A DNA stretch of 64,000 bases from CAWJMD01 sp963843835 (GTDB lineage Bacteria; Actinomycetota; Actinomycetes; Actinomycetales; CAWJMD01), in contig CAWJMD010000001.1 in assembly GCA_963843835.1 (NCBI GenBank), positions 310,001 through 374,000 on the forward strand, given 5' to 3'. The notes beneath the pieces are model-generated. The model saw only the letters and a list, made by a program, of their open reading frames with translations, did not search any database and was not told the origin of the DNA. Both the position numbers and the translations under genes were made by a program. Each line of letters opens with the position of its first letter. Position 1 is the stretch's first letter. Of this stretch, positions 1 through 8,145 are shown piece after piece.

Positions 1-111
1 TACGTCCCGCGTGACGAGGTCCTTGGCCACCTCACGAGGCGCGGCCGTGCCCGTAGCGTCCGAGTCGTCGACGGTCGTCCGACCATCGACGTTCCGACCT
101 GGGAGATGCAG

Positions 112-677
112 ATGCGTACCACCACCAGCAGCGACCTGGCGCCGCAGTACAACGGCGCCGGCAGCACGCTCGCGGTCGCCGCCGGGCAGGCCGCCCCCGG
201 GTCGCCGCCACCACATGGGCGATCACTCGCATCGCCCTGGGGTTCATCTTCGCCTGGGCCTTCGTCGACAAGGCCTTCGGTTTCGGCTTCGCGACCCCGT
301 CCGCCGACTCGTGGGTCAACGGGGGCTCCCCGACGACCGGGTACCTCGCAGGCGTCCAGGGCCCCTTCGGCGGCATCTTCAACGCCGTGTCCGGACAGGC
401 GTGGGCGGACTGGCTGTTCATGGGCGGCCTGCTGGCGGTCGGGGTGGCCCTCCTCGCCGGAGTCGCGATGCGCCTCGCAGCCGTCGGTGGAGTGACGATG
501 CTCATCATGATGTGGATGGCCTCGATGCCGATGGTCACCAATCCCGCCATCGACGACCACGTGGTCTACGCCCTGGTCCTGGTCGGCCTGGCGGCCGCAG
601 GAGCCGGGCACACGTTCGGCCTCGGGGACCGGTGGAACGCGTTGCCTCTGGTTCGCCGCTTCCCCGTGCTCCGCTGA
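112..677 (+). pseudogene. DoxX-like integral membrane protein, frameshifted
   Basis: Two reading frames together make one DoxX-family-like membrane protein of about 188 residues. The N-terminal part (from ATG 112, with GGGAG six bases upstream) is read in one frame. The membrane part, starting near TWAITRIALGFIF at about position 213, is in another frame and runs to the stop at 677. The second frame has no start codon before position 387. The switch falls near the C5G3 run at 194-201, where one extra base would restore a single frame. DoxX relatives act with thiol or quinone redox partners in the membrane; the substrate here is unknown. The break may be a real mutation or a homopolymer sequencing error. 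Confidence 0.7.
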
Positions 678-693
678 CCGAGTGCGCCACGAC

Positions 694-731
694 GAGCCCC
701 CACCCGGTGAGATCACCGGATGGGGGCTCTT
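694..731. terminator. Strong hairpin terminator between convergent genes
   Basis: A 9-bp stem (GAGCCCCCA at 694-702 with TGGGGGCTC at 721-729) continues through one mismatch into a 7-bp inner stem (CCGGTGA with TCACCGG) and is followed by TT on the plus strand. It sits between the doxX-like gene and the convergent hsp20, so it probably ends transcription from both sides. Confidence 0.75.
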
Positions 732-770
732 GTCGGCGCCGTCTCGGCCGCCGGTGGCCGCTGTGACCCC

Positions 771-1259
771 TCAGCTGCGCTGGACGTCGATCTTCCGTGC
801 GGTGCCACCCGCCGCAGGTGCGGGCATGCGCACCTCCAGCACGCCGTCGCGGTAGCTCGCGGAGACGACCTCGGCACTCGTTCCCTTGGGAAGCCGCACC
901 CTGCGCTCGAAGCTGCCGTAGCGGAACTCCGTGCGGTATCCCCGCGCGCTCCGCTGGTCCTTCTTCTCCTCCTTGCGGGCCCGGATGGTGAGCACGCCCT
1001 CGTCGACGACGACCTCGATGTCCTTCTCGGGGTCGACACCGGGGATCTCGGCACGGACGACGACCTGGCCGTCCTCGATCGCCTCCTCGACCCTGATCGG
1101 CGCACTGGTCGGCGGGGTGAGGTCCGGCCAGGCCCACGTGGACTCCCCGAAGGGCCAGCCGGCGAACATCAGCGACGCCAGGTCCCGGGGCGTCCTCGGC
1201 TCCAGGGTCACCGCGGTCTCGGCGGCCGGGTGCTCGCCGTTCGACGTCTTCTCGCTCAT
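771..1259 (-). CDS. Small heat-shock protein, Hsp20/alpha-crystallin family
   Basis: A 162-residue ATP-independent chaperone. The alpha-crystallin domain spans roughly residues 55-150 and includes VVVRAEIPGVD, a V-L-T-I-R strand, the basic KEEKK loop and the GSFERRVRLP segment typical of the family. ATG 1259 is preferred because AAGGAG lies five bases before it; two GTG codons directly upstream are in frame but too close to that site. A DosR-like box lies about 110 bases upstream on the same strand. In Mycobacterium tuberculosis the Hsp20 protein Acr/HspX belongs to the DosR dormancy regulon, which fits this neighbourhood. Confidence 0.93.
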   Translation of the reverse strand: MSEKTSNGEHPAAETAVTLEPRTPRDLASLMFAGWPFGESTWAWPDLTPPTSAPIRVEEAIEDGQVVVRAEIPGVDPEKDIEVVVDEGVLTIRARKEEKKDQRSARGYRTEFRYGSFERRVRLPKGTSAEVVSASYRDGVLEVRMPAPAAGGTARKIDVQRS

Positions 1260-1369
1260 CACCACTCCTTGGTCTCCGCTCGGCCGGTGTCCGTGAAGCG
1301 TTCTCGCTCACCGGTGACGGCGATACCACGCCGTCCTCCCCAGGGTCCGGCGGCGCAGTGGATGCGGTC

Positions 1370-1384
1370 AGGGGCGAAGGTCCT
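1370..1384 (-). promoter_or_regulatory. DosR-like box upstream of hsp20
   Basis: Read on the minus strand this is AGGACCTTCGCCCCT, one of seven copies of a 15-base motif in this locus and close to the mycobacterial DosR core GGGACTTNNGNCCCT (from memory). It lies about 110 bases before the hsp20 start. Confidence 0.5.
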
Positions 1385-1414
1385 CGCTGCCTCGAGCGCG
1401 CGGCGGGTCGTCGA

Positions 1415-1429
1415 GTGACCTAGGGCCCT
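1415..1429 (+). promoter_or_regulatory. DosR-like box upstream of the CBS-BON gene
   Basis: The sequence is GTGACCTAGGGCCCT. It differs by one base from the copy at 11903-11917 and lies about 60 bases before the GTG start at 1490. Confidence 0.5.
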
Positions 1430-1489
1430 TGGCGCACGGGACCAGGTGCAGCACCGTGCTTCTCGCAGGGTCGATGAGGAGGTGGTCAC

Positions 1490-2140
1490 GTGCTCGTCCG
1501 TGAGGCCATGACCTCGCCCGCCGTCACGCTGCGCGCCGTGGACGACGCGCTGGTCGCCGCGCGGGTGCTGCTGCAGCAACGCATCGCGTCGGCGCCCGTC
1601 GTCGACGCCGCGGGGAAGCTGGTCGGAATCGCCAGCGAGGCCGACCTGCTGCGTGGCCGGAGCGGCCCCGACCCCCGGGCCCACCTCCGTCCGGTCGAGC
1701 CGGGACCGGTCGGCTCGCCCGGCCGCAGCGTCGGGGACGTCATGTCGACGCCGGTGGTGAGCGTGCGCGGTGACGAGGACGTCGCCCGTGCGGCCGAGCT
1801 GCTCCTGGGACACGGTCTCAAGATGCTGCCGGTCGTGGCGGGTGGCCGCGTGGTCGGCGTTCTCGCGCGCCGCGACCTCCTCGTCAGCAGTGCTCGCTCC
1901 GACGACGACGTCAGGCGGGACGTGGTCCGACTGCTCGACGACCTGGGCCTGGCCGACCGCGTCGTGGTGGACGTGGGCGACGGGGTCGTGACGCTCGCCG
2001 GCGAGTCGACCAACCGGACCGCGGCGGCAGCGATGGCCGTCCGGACCGTGCCGGGGGTGGCGCGCGTCACGTCTACCAGCCCAGCAGCGTCCGCGTCTCC
2101 GCCGCCATCTGCAGGTCCTCCCGGCTCCGCAGGACCATGA
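1490..2140 (+). CDS. CBS-domain pair with C-terminal BON domain
   Basis: A 216-residue soluble protein. The first CBS motif (residues about 5-60) opens with VREAMTSPAVT and the second (about 75-135) with VGDVMSTPVVS; together they form a Bateman module that usually binds adenine nucleotides. Residues about 140-195 (VVVDVGDGVVTLAG to VPGVARV) match a BON domain. CBS-BON proteins are common in actinobacterial stress loci. GTG 1490 follows GAGGAGG. The tail is Ser/Pro rich, and the last 68 bases overlap the convergent acetate kinase gene, so the extreme C-terminus may not be conserved. The ligand is unknown. Confidence 0.88.
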   Translation: MLVREAMTSPAVTLRAVDDALVAARVLLQQRIASAPVVDAAGKLVGIASEADLLRGRSGPDPRAHLRPVEPGPVGSPGRSVGDVMSTPVVSVRGDEDVARAAELLLGHGLKMLPVVAGGRVVGVLARRDLLVSSARSDDDVRRDVVRLLDDLGLADRVVVDVGDGVVTLAGESTNRTAAAAMAVRTVPGVARVTSTSPAASASPPPSAGPPGSAGP

Positions 2141-3143
2141 CCCGGACCCCAGCCGCCTCAGTCGTGAGCTCCACGGCCTCCTCGCGCCCGGGGGGACCGG
2201 CACCTCGCACCGGCCGGGCCACGCGCTCGTCGGCGTGGACACCCATCCAGCCCAGCCTCTCGCAGAGCGCCTGCCGGACCGCCGCGCTGTTCTCACCGAC
2301 ACCCCCGGTGAAGACCAGGACGTCCAGGCCCCGCAGGGCGGCGACCATCGCGCCCGCGCGGGTCGTCAGGCGGTGGAGGTAGACGTCGAAGGCGGCGGTG
2401 GCGATCACGTCGCCGGCTCCCTTGCGGCGCAAAACCTCTCGCAGGTCACTCGTGCCCGCGAGACCCAGCAGCCCGCTGCGGCGCTCGAGAAGGTCCTCGA
2501 CGTCGACGTCGGTGTGCCGGGACAGCCACAGGAGCGCCCCCGGGTCGACGTCACCGCTGCGCGTGCCCATCACCAGACCGCCCAAGGGCGTGAAGCCCAT
2601 GGTGGTGTCGACGCTGCGACCGTCGCGCACGGCGCACAGTGAGGCGCCGCTGCCCAGGTGGGCGACCAGCACCCGACCCGCCTCCGGGGCGAGGCGGCCG
2701 ATGGTGCGCGCGGCCCATGCGTAGGACAGACCGTGGAACCCCTTGACACGCAACGTCTCCCGCCAGGGCTCGGGGAGTGCGTACGTCGCCGCCTCGGCGG
2801 GAATAGTCCGGTGGAAGGCCGTGTCGAAGCAGGCCACATGTGGCACCTCGGGATGCTCCGCGCGAGCCTGCTCGAGGGCGTCAAGGGCAGCGGGCTGGTG
2901 CAGGGGGTCGAGCTCGGTCAGACCTCGCAGCTCGTCGAGCACGGCGTCGTCCACGAGCACTGCCCCGGGCCGGCCGCCACCGTGGACCACGCGGTGGGCG
3001 ACGGCCGACGGCGGGGCGCCGGCCAGGGCCCGGTCGAGGTCGTCGCTCTCGACGGCGTCGTCGTCGGGGTGAACGAGCGACACCTTGGTCGAGGAGCTCC
3101 CCGTGTTGACGGTGAGGACGTCACCCTGGGACCGCCGCGTCAT
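2073..3143 (-). CDS. ackA: Acetate kinase
   Basis: Converts acetyl phosphate and ADP to acetate and ATP. The 356-residue product is shorter than the usual 395-400 but keeps the family landmarks: NTGSSSTK near residue 13, HRVVHGG near 50, the FDTAFH segment, the AHLGSGAS phosphate-binding loop, RSGDVDPG, and FTGGVGENS near the C-terminus. ATG 3143 overlaps the phosphoketolase stop in an ATGA arrangement, implying translational coupling. With no phosphotransacetylase nearby, the pair reads as a short route from sugar phosphates to acetate and ATP, useful when respiration is limited. Confidence 0.95.
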   Translation of the reverse strand: MTRRSQGDVLTVNTGSSSTKVSLVHPDDDAVESDDLDRALAGAPPSAVAHRVVHGGGRPGAVLVDDAVLDELRGLTELDPLHQPAALDALEQARAEHPEVPHVACFDTAFHRTIPAEAATYALPEPWRETLRVKGFHGLSYAWAARTIGRLAPEAGRVLVAHLGSGASLCAVRDGRSVDTTMGFTPLGGLVMGTRSGDVDPGALLWLSRHTDVDVEDLLERRSGLLGLAGTSDLREVLRRKGAGDVIATAAFDVYLHRLTTRAGAMVAALRGLDVLVFTGGVGENSAAVRQALCERLGWMGVHADERVARPVRGAGPPGREEAVELTTEAAGVRVMVLRSREDLQMAAETRTLLGW

Positions 3144-5584
3144 CCGTGCGGCCACACCCAGTCGGCGACCTCCGGCAGGTCCTCGCCGTGCTCGCGCGTC
3201 CACTGGCGGGCGCGCAGACGGCTGTCGATCATCTGCTGCCTCAGACCGACCATGCGAGAAGCGAGCCCGGGCACGCGGTCGATCACGTCGAGAACCAGGT
3301 GGTAGCGGTCGAGGTCGTTGAGCATCACCATGTCGAACGGTGTCGTCGTCGTACCGTTCTCCTTGTAGCCGCGCACGTGCAGGTTCGAGTGGTTCGTACG
3401 CCGGTAGGTGAGCCGGTGGATGAGCCACGGGTAGCCGTGGAAGGCGAAGACGACCGGTCGGTCGGCGGTGAAGAGGGCGTCGAACTCGTGGTCGGACAGG
3501 CCGTGCGGGTGCTCGGACTCCGGTTGCAGCCGCATCAGGTCGACGACGTTCACGACGCGCACCCGCAGGTCCGTGGTGCGGCGCAGGATGTCGGCGGCCG
3601 CGAGCGTCTCCAACGTGGGAACGTCGCCGGCGCAGGCCAGCACCACGTCCGGCTCCTCCCCGGGCACGTCGGTGCCGGCCCACTCCCAGACCCCGATGCC
3701 CCGTGCGCAGTGGGCGACGGCCTCGTCGAAGGGCAGGTAGTCGAGCTGTGGCTGCTTGCCTGCCACGACGACATTGACGTAGCCGCGCGTGCGCAGGCAG
3801 TGGTCGTACACCGACAGCAGCGTGTTGGCGTCCGGCGGCAGGTAGACCCGCACGACCGACGGCTTCTTGTTGAGCACCACGTCGAGGAATCCGGGGTCCT
3901 GGTGCGTGGACCCGTTGTGGTCCTGACGCCAGACGTGCGACGTCAGCAGGTAGTTCAGCGACGGGACGGGGTCCCGCCAGTCGATGCCGGCGCAGGCCTC
4001 GAGCCACTTCGCGTGCTGGTTGAACATCGAGTCGACGATGTGGATGAAGGCCTCGTAGCAGGTGAACACCCCATGCCTGCCCGTCAGCACGTACCCCTCC
4101 AGCAGCCCCTGGCAGATGTGCTCGCTGAGGAGCTCGAAGGAGCGCCCCTCGGGCGAGAGCCGGTCGTCGCCGGGCACGGTCTCGGCCACCCAGGAGCGCC
4201 CGCCGAGGTCGAGCACGTCCTGGAGGCGGTTGCTGGCCACCTCGTCCGGCCCGGTCACGATGAAGTCGTGCGGGTTGCCGCGGGCCACCTCGCGCAACCA
4301 GCCTCCCAGCACCCTCGTGGCCTCGTGCGAGGTCCGACCACGTCGCTCGACATCGACCGCGTGGTCGCGGATGCCGGGCAGGTCGAGGTCGCGTCGTGGT
4401 GCGCCGACGGCCACCGGGTTGGCGCTCATCCGTCGAGGACCGGTGGGCGGCAGTGCCAGCAGCGCTGGGACGGGCCCACCGTCCGCGTCGAAGAGCTCGT
4501 CGGGGCGGTAGGAGCGCATCCACTCCGCCAGCGCCCGCCGGTGGACGTCGTTCGTGCGGACGGCGGTGAGCGGGACCTGGTGCGCGCGGAACGTGCCCTC
4601 GACCTGCTGACCGTCGACCACGGAGGGACCGGTCCAGCCCTTGGGTGTCCGCAGGACGATCATCGGCCACGCCGGGCGCGACAGGTCGCCGTCGACTCGT
4701 GCCCGGCGCTGGATCTCGGCGATGGTGTCGAGGCAGTCGTCGAGCGCGGCCGCCAGGGCCTGGTGCGCGTGGGCCGGGTTCGTGCTCGTGTCCGCGGACA
4801 CGAACCGCGGCGCGAAGCCCAGCCCCCGCATCAGCTCGGCCAGCTCGGCCTCCGGGATGCGGGCCAGGACGGTCGGGTTGGCGATCTTGTAGCCGTTGAG
4901 GGCGAGGACGGGCAGCACCGCACCGTCGCGGGCGGGGTTGATGAGCTTGTTCACCTGCCACGAGGCCGCGAGCGGGCCGGTCTCTGCCTCCCCGTCGCCG
5001 ATCGCGCAGAACACGGTGAGCCCGGGGTTGTCGAGCGCGGCACCGTAGGCGTGGACCAACGAGTAGCCGAGCTCCCCTCCTTCGTGGAAGGAGCCGGGCG
5101 TCTCGGGTGCGCAGTGGCTCGGAACCCCTCCCGGGAAGGAGAACTGCCGGAAGAACCGTGTCATCCCCTGCTCGTCCTGGGTGATGTGGGAGTAGCGCTC
5201 GCTGTAGGTGCCCTCCAGCCAGGCGCAGGCGTTCGGGCTGGGACCGCCGTGACCGGGACCCATGACGTAGACCGCGTCGAGGTCGCGCTCGACGATGACC
5301 CGGTTCGCGTGGGTGTAGAGCAGGTTGAGCCCTGGTGTCGTGCCCCAGTGGCCGAGCAGCCGGGGCTTCACGTGCTCGGCGGCCAGCGGCTCGCGCAGCA
5401 GCGGGTTGCCGGTGAGGTAGATCTGCCCGACAGAGAGGTAGTTGGCGGCGCGCCACCACGCATCCATCGTCCGCAGCTGTTCCGGGCTGAGGGGCCCGTC
5501 GACCTCGTCGAGCCGGTACCCGCTGGCGCTCACGGTCGGCCCGGCCCCCGATGAGACGTGGTCGGCCGAGGTGTCGGTGCTCAT
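3140..5584 (-). CDS. xfp: Xylulose-5-phosphate/fructose-6-phosphate phosphoketolase
   Basis: A thiamine-diphosphate enzyme that cleaves xylulose 5-phosphate or fructose 6-phosphate with inorganic phosphate to acetyl phosphate plus glyceraldehyde 3-phosphate or erythrose 4-phosphate. At 814 residues it is full length. Visible signatures are GHWGTTPG (78-85), GPGHGGP (109-115) and the TPP/Mg loop GDGEAETG (196-203). ATG 5584 is preceded by AAAGGGA. It is first in a two-gene unit with ackA. A DosR-like box lies about 120 bases upstream, suggesting induction under hypoxia or nitric oxide. Confidence 0.96.
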   Translation of the reverse strand: MSTDTSADHVSSGAGPTVSASGYRLDEVDGPLSPEQLRTMDAWWRAANYLSVGQIYLTGNPLLREPLAAEHVKPRLLGHWGTTPGLNLLYTHANRVIVERDLDAVYVMGPGHGGPSPNACAWLEGTYSERYSHITQDEQGMTRFFRQFSFPGGVPSHCAPETPGSFHEGGELGYSLVHAYGAALDNPGLTVFCAIGDGEAETGPLAASWQVNKLINPARDGAVLPVLALNGYKIANPTVLARIPEAELAELMRGLGFAPRFVSADTSTNPAHAHQALAAALDDCLDTIAEIQRRARVDGDLSRPAWPMIVLRTPKGWTGPSVVDGQQVEGTFRAHQVPLTAVRTNDVHRRALAEWMRSYRPDELFDADGGPVPALLALPPTGPRRMSANPVAVGAPRRDLDLPGIRDHAVDVERRGRTSHEATRVLGGWLREVARGNPHDFIVTGPDEVASNRLQDVLDLGGRSWVAETVPGDDRLSPEGRSFELLSEHICQGLLEGYVLTGRHGVFTCYEAFIHIVDSMFNQHAKWLEACAGIDWRDPVPSLNYLLTSHVWRQDHNGSTHQDPGFLDVVLNKKPSVVRVYLPPDANTLLSVYDHCLRTRGYVNVVVAGKQPQLDYLPFDEAVAHCARGIGVWEWAGTDVPGEEPDVVLACAGDVPTLETLAAADILRRTTDLRVRVVNVVDLMRLQPESEHPHGLSDHEFDALFTADRPVVFAFHGYPWLIHRLTYRRTNHSNLHVRGYKENGTTTTPFDMVMLNDLDRYHLVLDVIDRVPGLASRMVGLRQQMIDSRLRARQWTREHGEDLPEVADWVWPHG

Positions 5585-5704
5585 GCGCGCAGGTCCCTTT
5601 CCCGTCCGGTCGTCGAGGGTCGTGACGGATCCGTGGCGCCACCGCGGCAGGCGCTGCCCGCCGCGGCGGCCCGGTCAACGCTAACGCCGGGCGGGCCGTC
5701 CATC

Positions 5705-5719
5705 AGGGGCGAAGGTCCC
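5705..5719 (-). promoter_or_regulatory. DosR-like box upstream of xfp-ackA
   Basis: Read on the minus strand this is GGGACCTTCGCCCCT. It is the left arm of a perfect 15-bp inverted repeat (5706-5720 with 5732-5746) whose right arm is the box facing the universal stress gene. Confidence 0.6.
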
Positions 5720-5732
5720 GCCCGCCACGTTC

Positions 5733-5747
5733 GGGACCTTCGCCCCC
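5733..5747 (+). promoter_or_regulatory. DosR-like box upstream of a universal stress gene
   Basis: The sequence is GGGACCTTCGCCCCC, preceded by TTC, as in the wider mycobacterial site TTCGGGAC. It lies 75 bases before ATG 5823 and mirrors the box at 5705-5719 across an 11-base spacer. Confidence 0.6.
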
Positions 5748-5822
5748 GGACGCCGGTGGGCGACGGTGCCACGGTGTGGGTGGGCGGCCACTCCGCGGCC
5801 GCGACGGGCGATGGGAGCAGTG

Positions 5823-6851
5823 ATGGACACACCGCAGGCTCAGGACCCCGCGACCGGTCCCGATCGCGTCGTGGTCGGCAGCGACGGCTCGTGGCACAGC
5901 CGCGCGGCGCTGGACGCGGCCGCCGAGGAGGCCCTGCGCCGGGGTGTGCCGCTGGAGATCGTGACCCTCTGCGGGGGACGACCCGACCCTGACCTCACGT
6001 GGGCCGCCCAGGTCACCCAGCAGCGCGAGCAGCTGGCGGAGGGGCGGCGCTCCGTGGAGGCCGCAGCCGTGTCGCTGCGCCGGACGCACGCCGGACTGGA
6101 GGTCTCGACGGACGCCGTTGCGGGGGACGACCCGGCCGGCCTGAAGCGTGCCCTGGTCGCCTGCGTGCTCCTGGTCCTCGGCTCCTTCGGACGCCAGGGT
6201 CGCCGGTCGTTCACCCTGGGCTCGAGCAGCCGTGAGTTCCTGCACGCAGCCCGGTGCCCCGTCCTGGTCGTGCCGGAGGACGGCGCTCCGGCCCGTCCCG
6301 CCGACCTTCCTGCGGACGTGCTCGTCGGGCTCGACGAGCGGCCGACGGGAGTCGACGTGCTCCGCGAGGCCGGTGACCAGGCGCGTCGGCGGCAACGGCA
6401 CCTGACCGTGCTGCACTCCTACCACCCGATGCCCGGTGAGGCAGCGGACGAGGCGCTCGCCCGAGCCCGCCGCTGGTGCGAGAAGCAGCTCATGGCTGCG
6501 GGCCTCACGGCCACCGACGGGATCACGCACGTGGTCACCCCGGATCCCGCGACCGACGCGCTGCTGCGGCACGCGATGGCCGCCGAGCTCGTGGTGATCG
6601 GGTCGCGCGGGCCGATGGCGCTCGCGGGGCTGTCGCTGGGCTCGGTCAGCCGAGCGGTGCTCGACGCGGCCAGGCGGCCGGTCCTGGTCGTCCTGCCGTC
6701 AGTCGCCGGGCGGCACCACGGCGACCGGGCACCCGGCGTGCTCGAGCACGGTGCGGCTGACCGAGCCGAGGATGGCGCGACCGAGCCGTCCACGTCCGTG
6801 GGATCCCACCACGAGGAGCTCGGCGCCGTCCGAGGCGGCGACCAGCGCTGA
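5823..6851 (+). CDS. Universal stress protein, two UspA domains
   Basis: A 342-residue cytoplasmic protein with two UspA folds (about 14-155 and 160-290). The first opens with VVVGSDGSWHSRAAL and the second ends with VVIGSRGP and LGSVSRAVL, the usual nucleotide-binding tail, although the Gly spacing is less regular than in ATP-binding members. ATG 5823 follows GGGAG. The final 51 codons (from 6699) are antisense to the C-terminal UspA coding region of the convergent neighbour, so the last ~50 residues are low complexity and probably not part of the fold. A DosR-like box lies upstream. Confidence 0.9.
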   Translation: MDTPQAQDPATGPDRVVVGSDGSWHSRAALDAAAEEALRRGVPLEIVTLCGGRPDPDLTWAAQVTQQREQLAEGRRSVEAAAVSLRRTHAGLEVSTDAVAGDDPAGLKRALVACVLLVLGSFGRQGRRSFTLGSSSREFLHAARCPVLVVPEDGAPARPADLPADVLVGLDERPTGVDVLREAGDQARRRQRHLTVLHSYHPMPGEAADEALARARRWCEKQLMAAGLTATDGITHVVTPDPATDALLRHAMAAELVVIGSRGPMALAGLSLGSVSRAVLDAARRPVLVVLPSVAGRHHGDRAPGVLEHGAADRAEDGATEPSTSVGSHHEELGAVRGGDQR

Positions 6852-7625
6852 CGCCGCGTGCCCCTGCACCAGGGACACGGTCACGTCGACGTCGGGGTAC
6901 TCGTGGGTCCAGCCCGCCAGCTCCTCGGAGACCCAGAGAGCGCGGCGTTGCTCGATGGCGAAGTGAGGGCTGCCCAGCTCGGCCGCCACGACCTCGACCC
7001 CCTGGTCGAGGTCGCGCGACCAGGCGTTCACGACGATGAGGCCGCAGCCGCGGCGGTCGGCCTGCCGGAAGGCGAGCCCGAGTGCCCCCGCCGAGTCGGG
7101 CGCGCCGTCGAGTCCGACCACCACGTCGCTGCGGGGCCGGTGGGGGTCCTCCCAGTCCTTGACCACCACGGTGGGGCAGGAGGCGTCCGCCACCAACGCC
7201 GCGGTGGAGGCGCAGCCCGACCACTGGGGGTGGCGGTAGCCGAGGACGAGCAGGTGCGCCCCGCGAGTGGCCACCCCGACCGACGGCTGGCCCTCGTCCG
7301 TGGAGACGTCGGCGGACGTCACGCTGAGGGTCGGGTGGCGCGAGCGCACCCTCGCCGTCGCGGCTTCGACGACGTCGCTCGCGGCCGACCTGCCGGCTCC
7401 CGAACCGGTGGCAGCGGCCGCCACCGCCAGGAGCACGCGCGCGCCGGGGATGGCGAGAGGGGTCGGCGCGTGGAGCACGTGCAGGCCACGGCGGTCGGCG
7501 ACGGCCTCCCGCGCCGCCCAGTCGAGGGCCCACTCGGACGTCGGGCTGGAGTCGACGCCGACGGCGACCCTTCCGGCGGGGGTGGGGTCCACGGTGATGC
7601 CTCCCGACAGGGTCCCTTCGCTCAC
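6699..7625 (-). CDS. Universal stress protein, two UspA domains
   Basis: 308 residues with tandem UspA domains (about 18-150 and 165-305). VAVGVDSSPTSEWAL opens the first. The second shows VVVGLDGAPDS and ends with the classical ATP-binding pattern VVGSHGRGRLGRAILGSVS. GTG 7625 overlaps the stop of the upstream Usp-like gene (GTGA), so the two are co-translated. The expression signal is probably the DosR-like box at 8106-8120. In mycobacteria, proteins of this family such as Rv2623 bind ATP and affect growth arrest; the same role here is inference. Confidence 0.93.
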   Translation of the reverse strand: MSEGTLSGGITVDPTPAGRVAVGVDSSPTSEWALDWAAREAVADRRGLHVLHAPTPLAIPGARVLLAVAAAATGSGAGRSAASDVVEAATARVRSRHPTLSVTSADVSTDEGQPSVGVATRGAHLLVLGYRHPQWSGCASTAALVADASCPTVVVKDWEDPHRPRSDVVVGLDGAPDSAGALGLAFRQADRRGCGLIVVNAWSRDLDQGVEVVAAELGSPHFAIEQRRALWVSEELAGWTHEYPDVDVTVSLVQGHAASALVAASDGAELLVVGSHGRGRLGRAILGSVSRTVLEHAGCPVAVVPPGD

Positions 7626-8071
7626 CCGCGCTGGCGCGGGACGGTCACCACGTCACAGCCGGCGCGGCTGGTGCACTCGTCGGTCACCGGCTCCCGGGTA
7701 TGGGGGTTGTCCTCGCCGAGGACCAGCAACGCCGCCCGGCTGCTGCGTGCGAGCAGGACGTCGGCGACCCGGCCGCGGCTCCGCTCGAAACGCACCGGCA
7801 CGGTCGGGCCGTGGCGCAGGGCCTCGATGGCGGCGCGGAACGTGGCGTCGTCCTCGACATCGATCGCCTGGTGAGGACGGCCCGACGTGTCCACCCGGAC
7901 GAACGTCACCCGTCCGCGGATGCGTGCCGCCTCACGGATCGCCGCCTCCGCGACCGCCCGAGCCGAGCCGTTGTTGACCAGCCCGGCCACGACCTCTGGC
8001 CGGGCTGCACCGGGGGAGGTTGGCTCGGGGTCGACGGGAGCGACAGGGCGGTCTGATGCGGAAGCGCTCAT
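7622..8071 (-). CDS. UspA-like single-domain protein
   Basis: A 149-residue protein with a degenerate UspA fold. It begins with a Pro/Ala-rich leader of about 25 residues. The alpha/beta core includes ARIRGRVTFVRVD and a late AALLVLGEDNPH strand in place of the usual VVGSRG loop, so nucleotide binding is doubtful. ATG 8071 has only a weak ribosome site but lies 35 bases after a DosR-like box. It is the first gene of a coupled pair with the two-domain Usp that follows. Confidence 0.75.
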   Translation of the reverse strand: MSASASDRPVAPVDPEPTSPGAARPEVVAGLVNNGSARAVAEAAIREAARIRGRVTFVRVDTSGRPHQAIDVEDDATFRAAIEALRHGPTVPVRFERSRGRVADVLLARSSRAALLVLGEDNPHTREPVTDECTSRAGCDVVTVPRQRG

Positions 8072-8105
8072 GCTTCGAGGATCGCGCGCGTCGTCGGCCG
8101 CCGGA

Positions 8106-8120
8106 TGGGCCGAACGTCCC
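8106..8120 (-). promoter_or_regulatory. DosR-like box upstream of the Usp pair
   Basis: Read on the minus strand this is GGGACGTTCGGCCCA, 34 bases before the start at 8071. It lies in the 74-base gap after the kinase gene and would give the downstream Usp pair its own promoter. Confidence 0.55.
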
Positions 8121-8145
8121 GAGAGCGCGCTTCCCTGTGCCGGTT

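Noticed and set aside
1..111. DosR-like box before the doxX-like gene
   Set aside because: GAGGTCCTTGGCCACC near position 17 shares only part of the motif and the spacing of GGGAC and CCC does not fit.
2073..5678. Very long minus-strand open frame spanning ackA and an alternative frame of xfp
   Set aside because: The ackA part is real and starts at 3143, but the remainder is an Arg/Pro-rich shadow of the phosphoketolase frame, which shows full family motifs.
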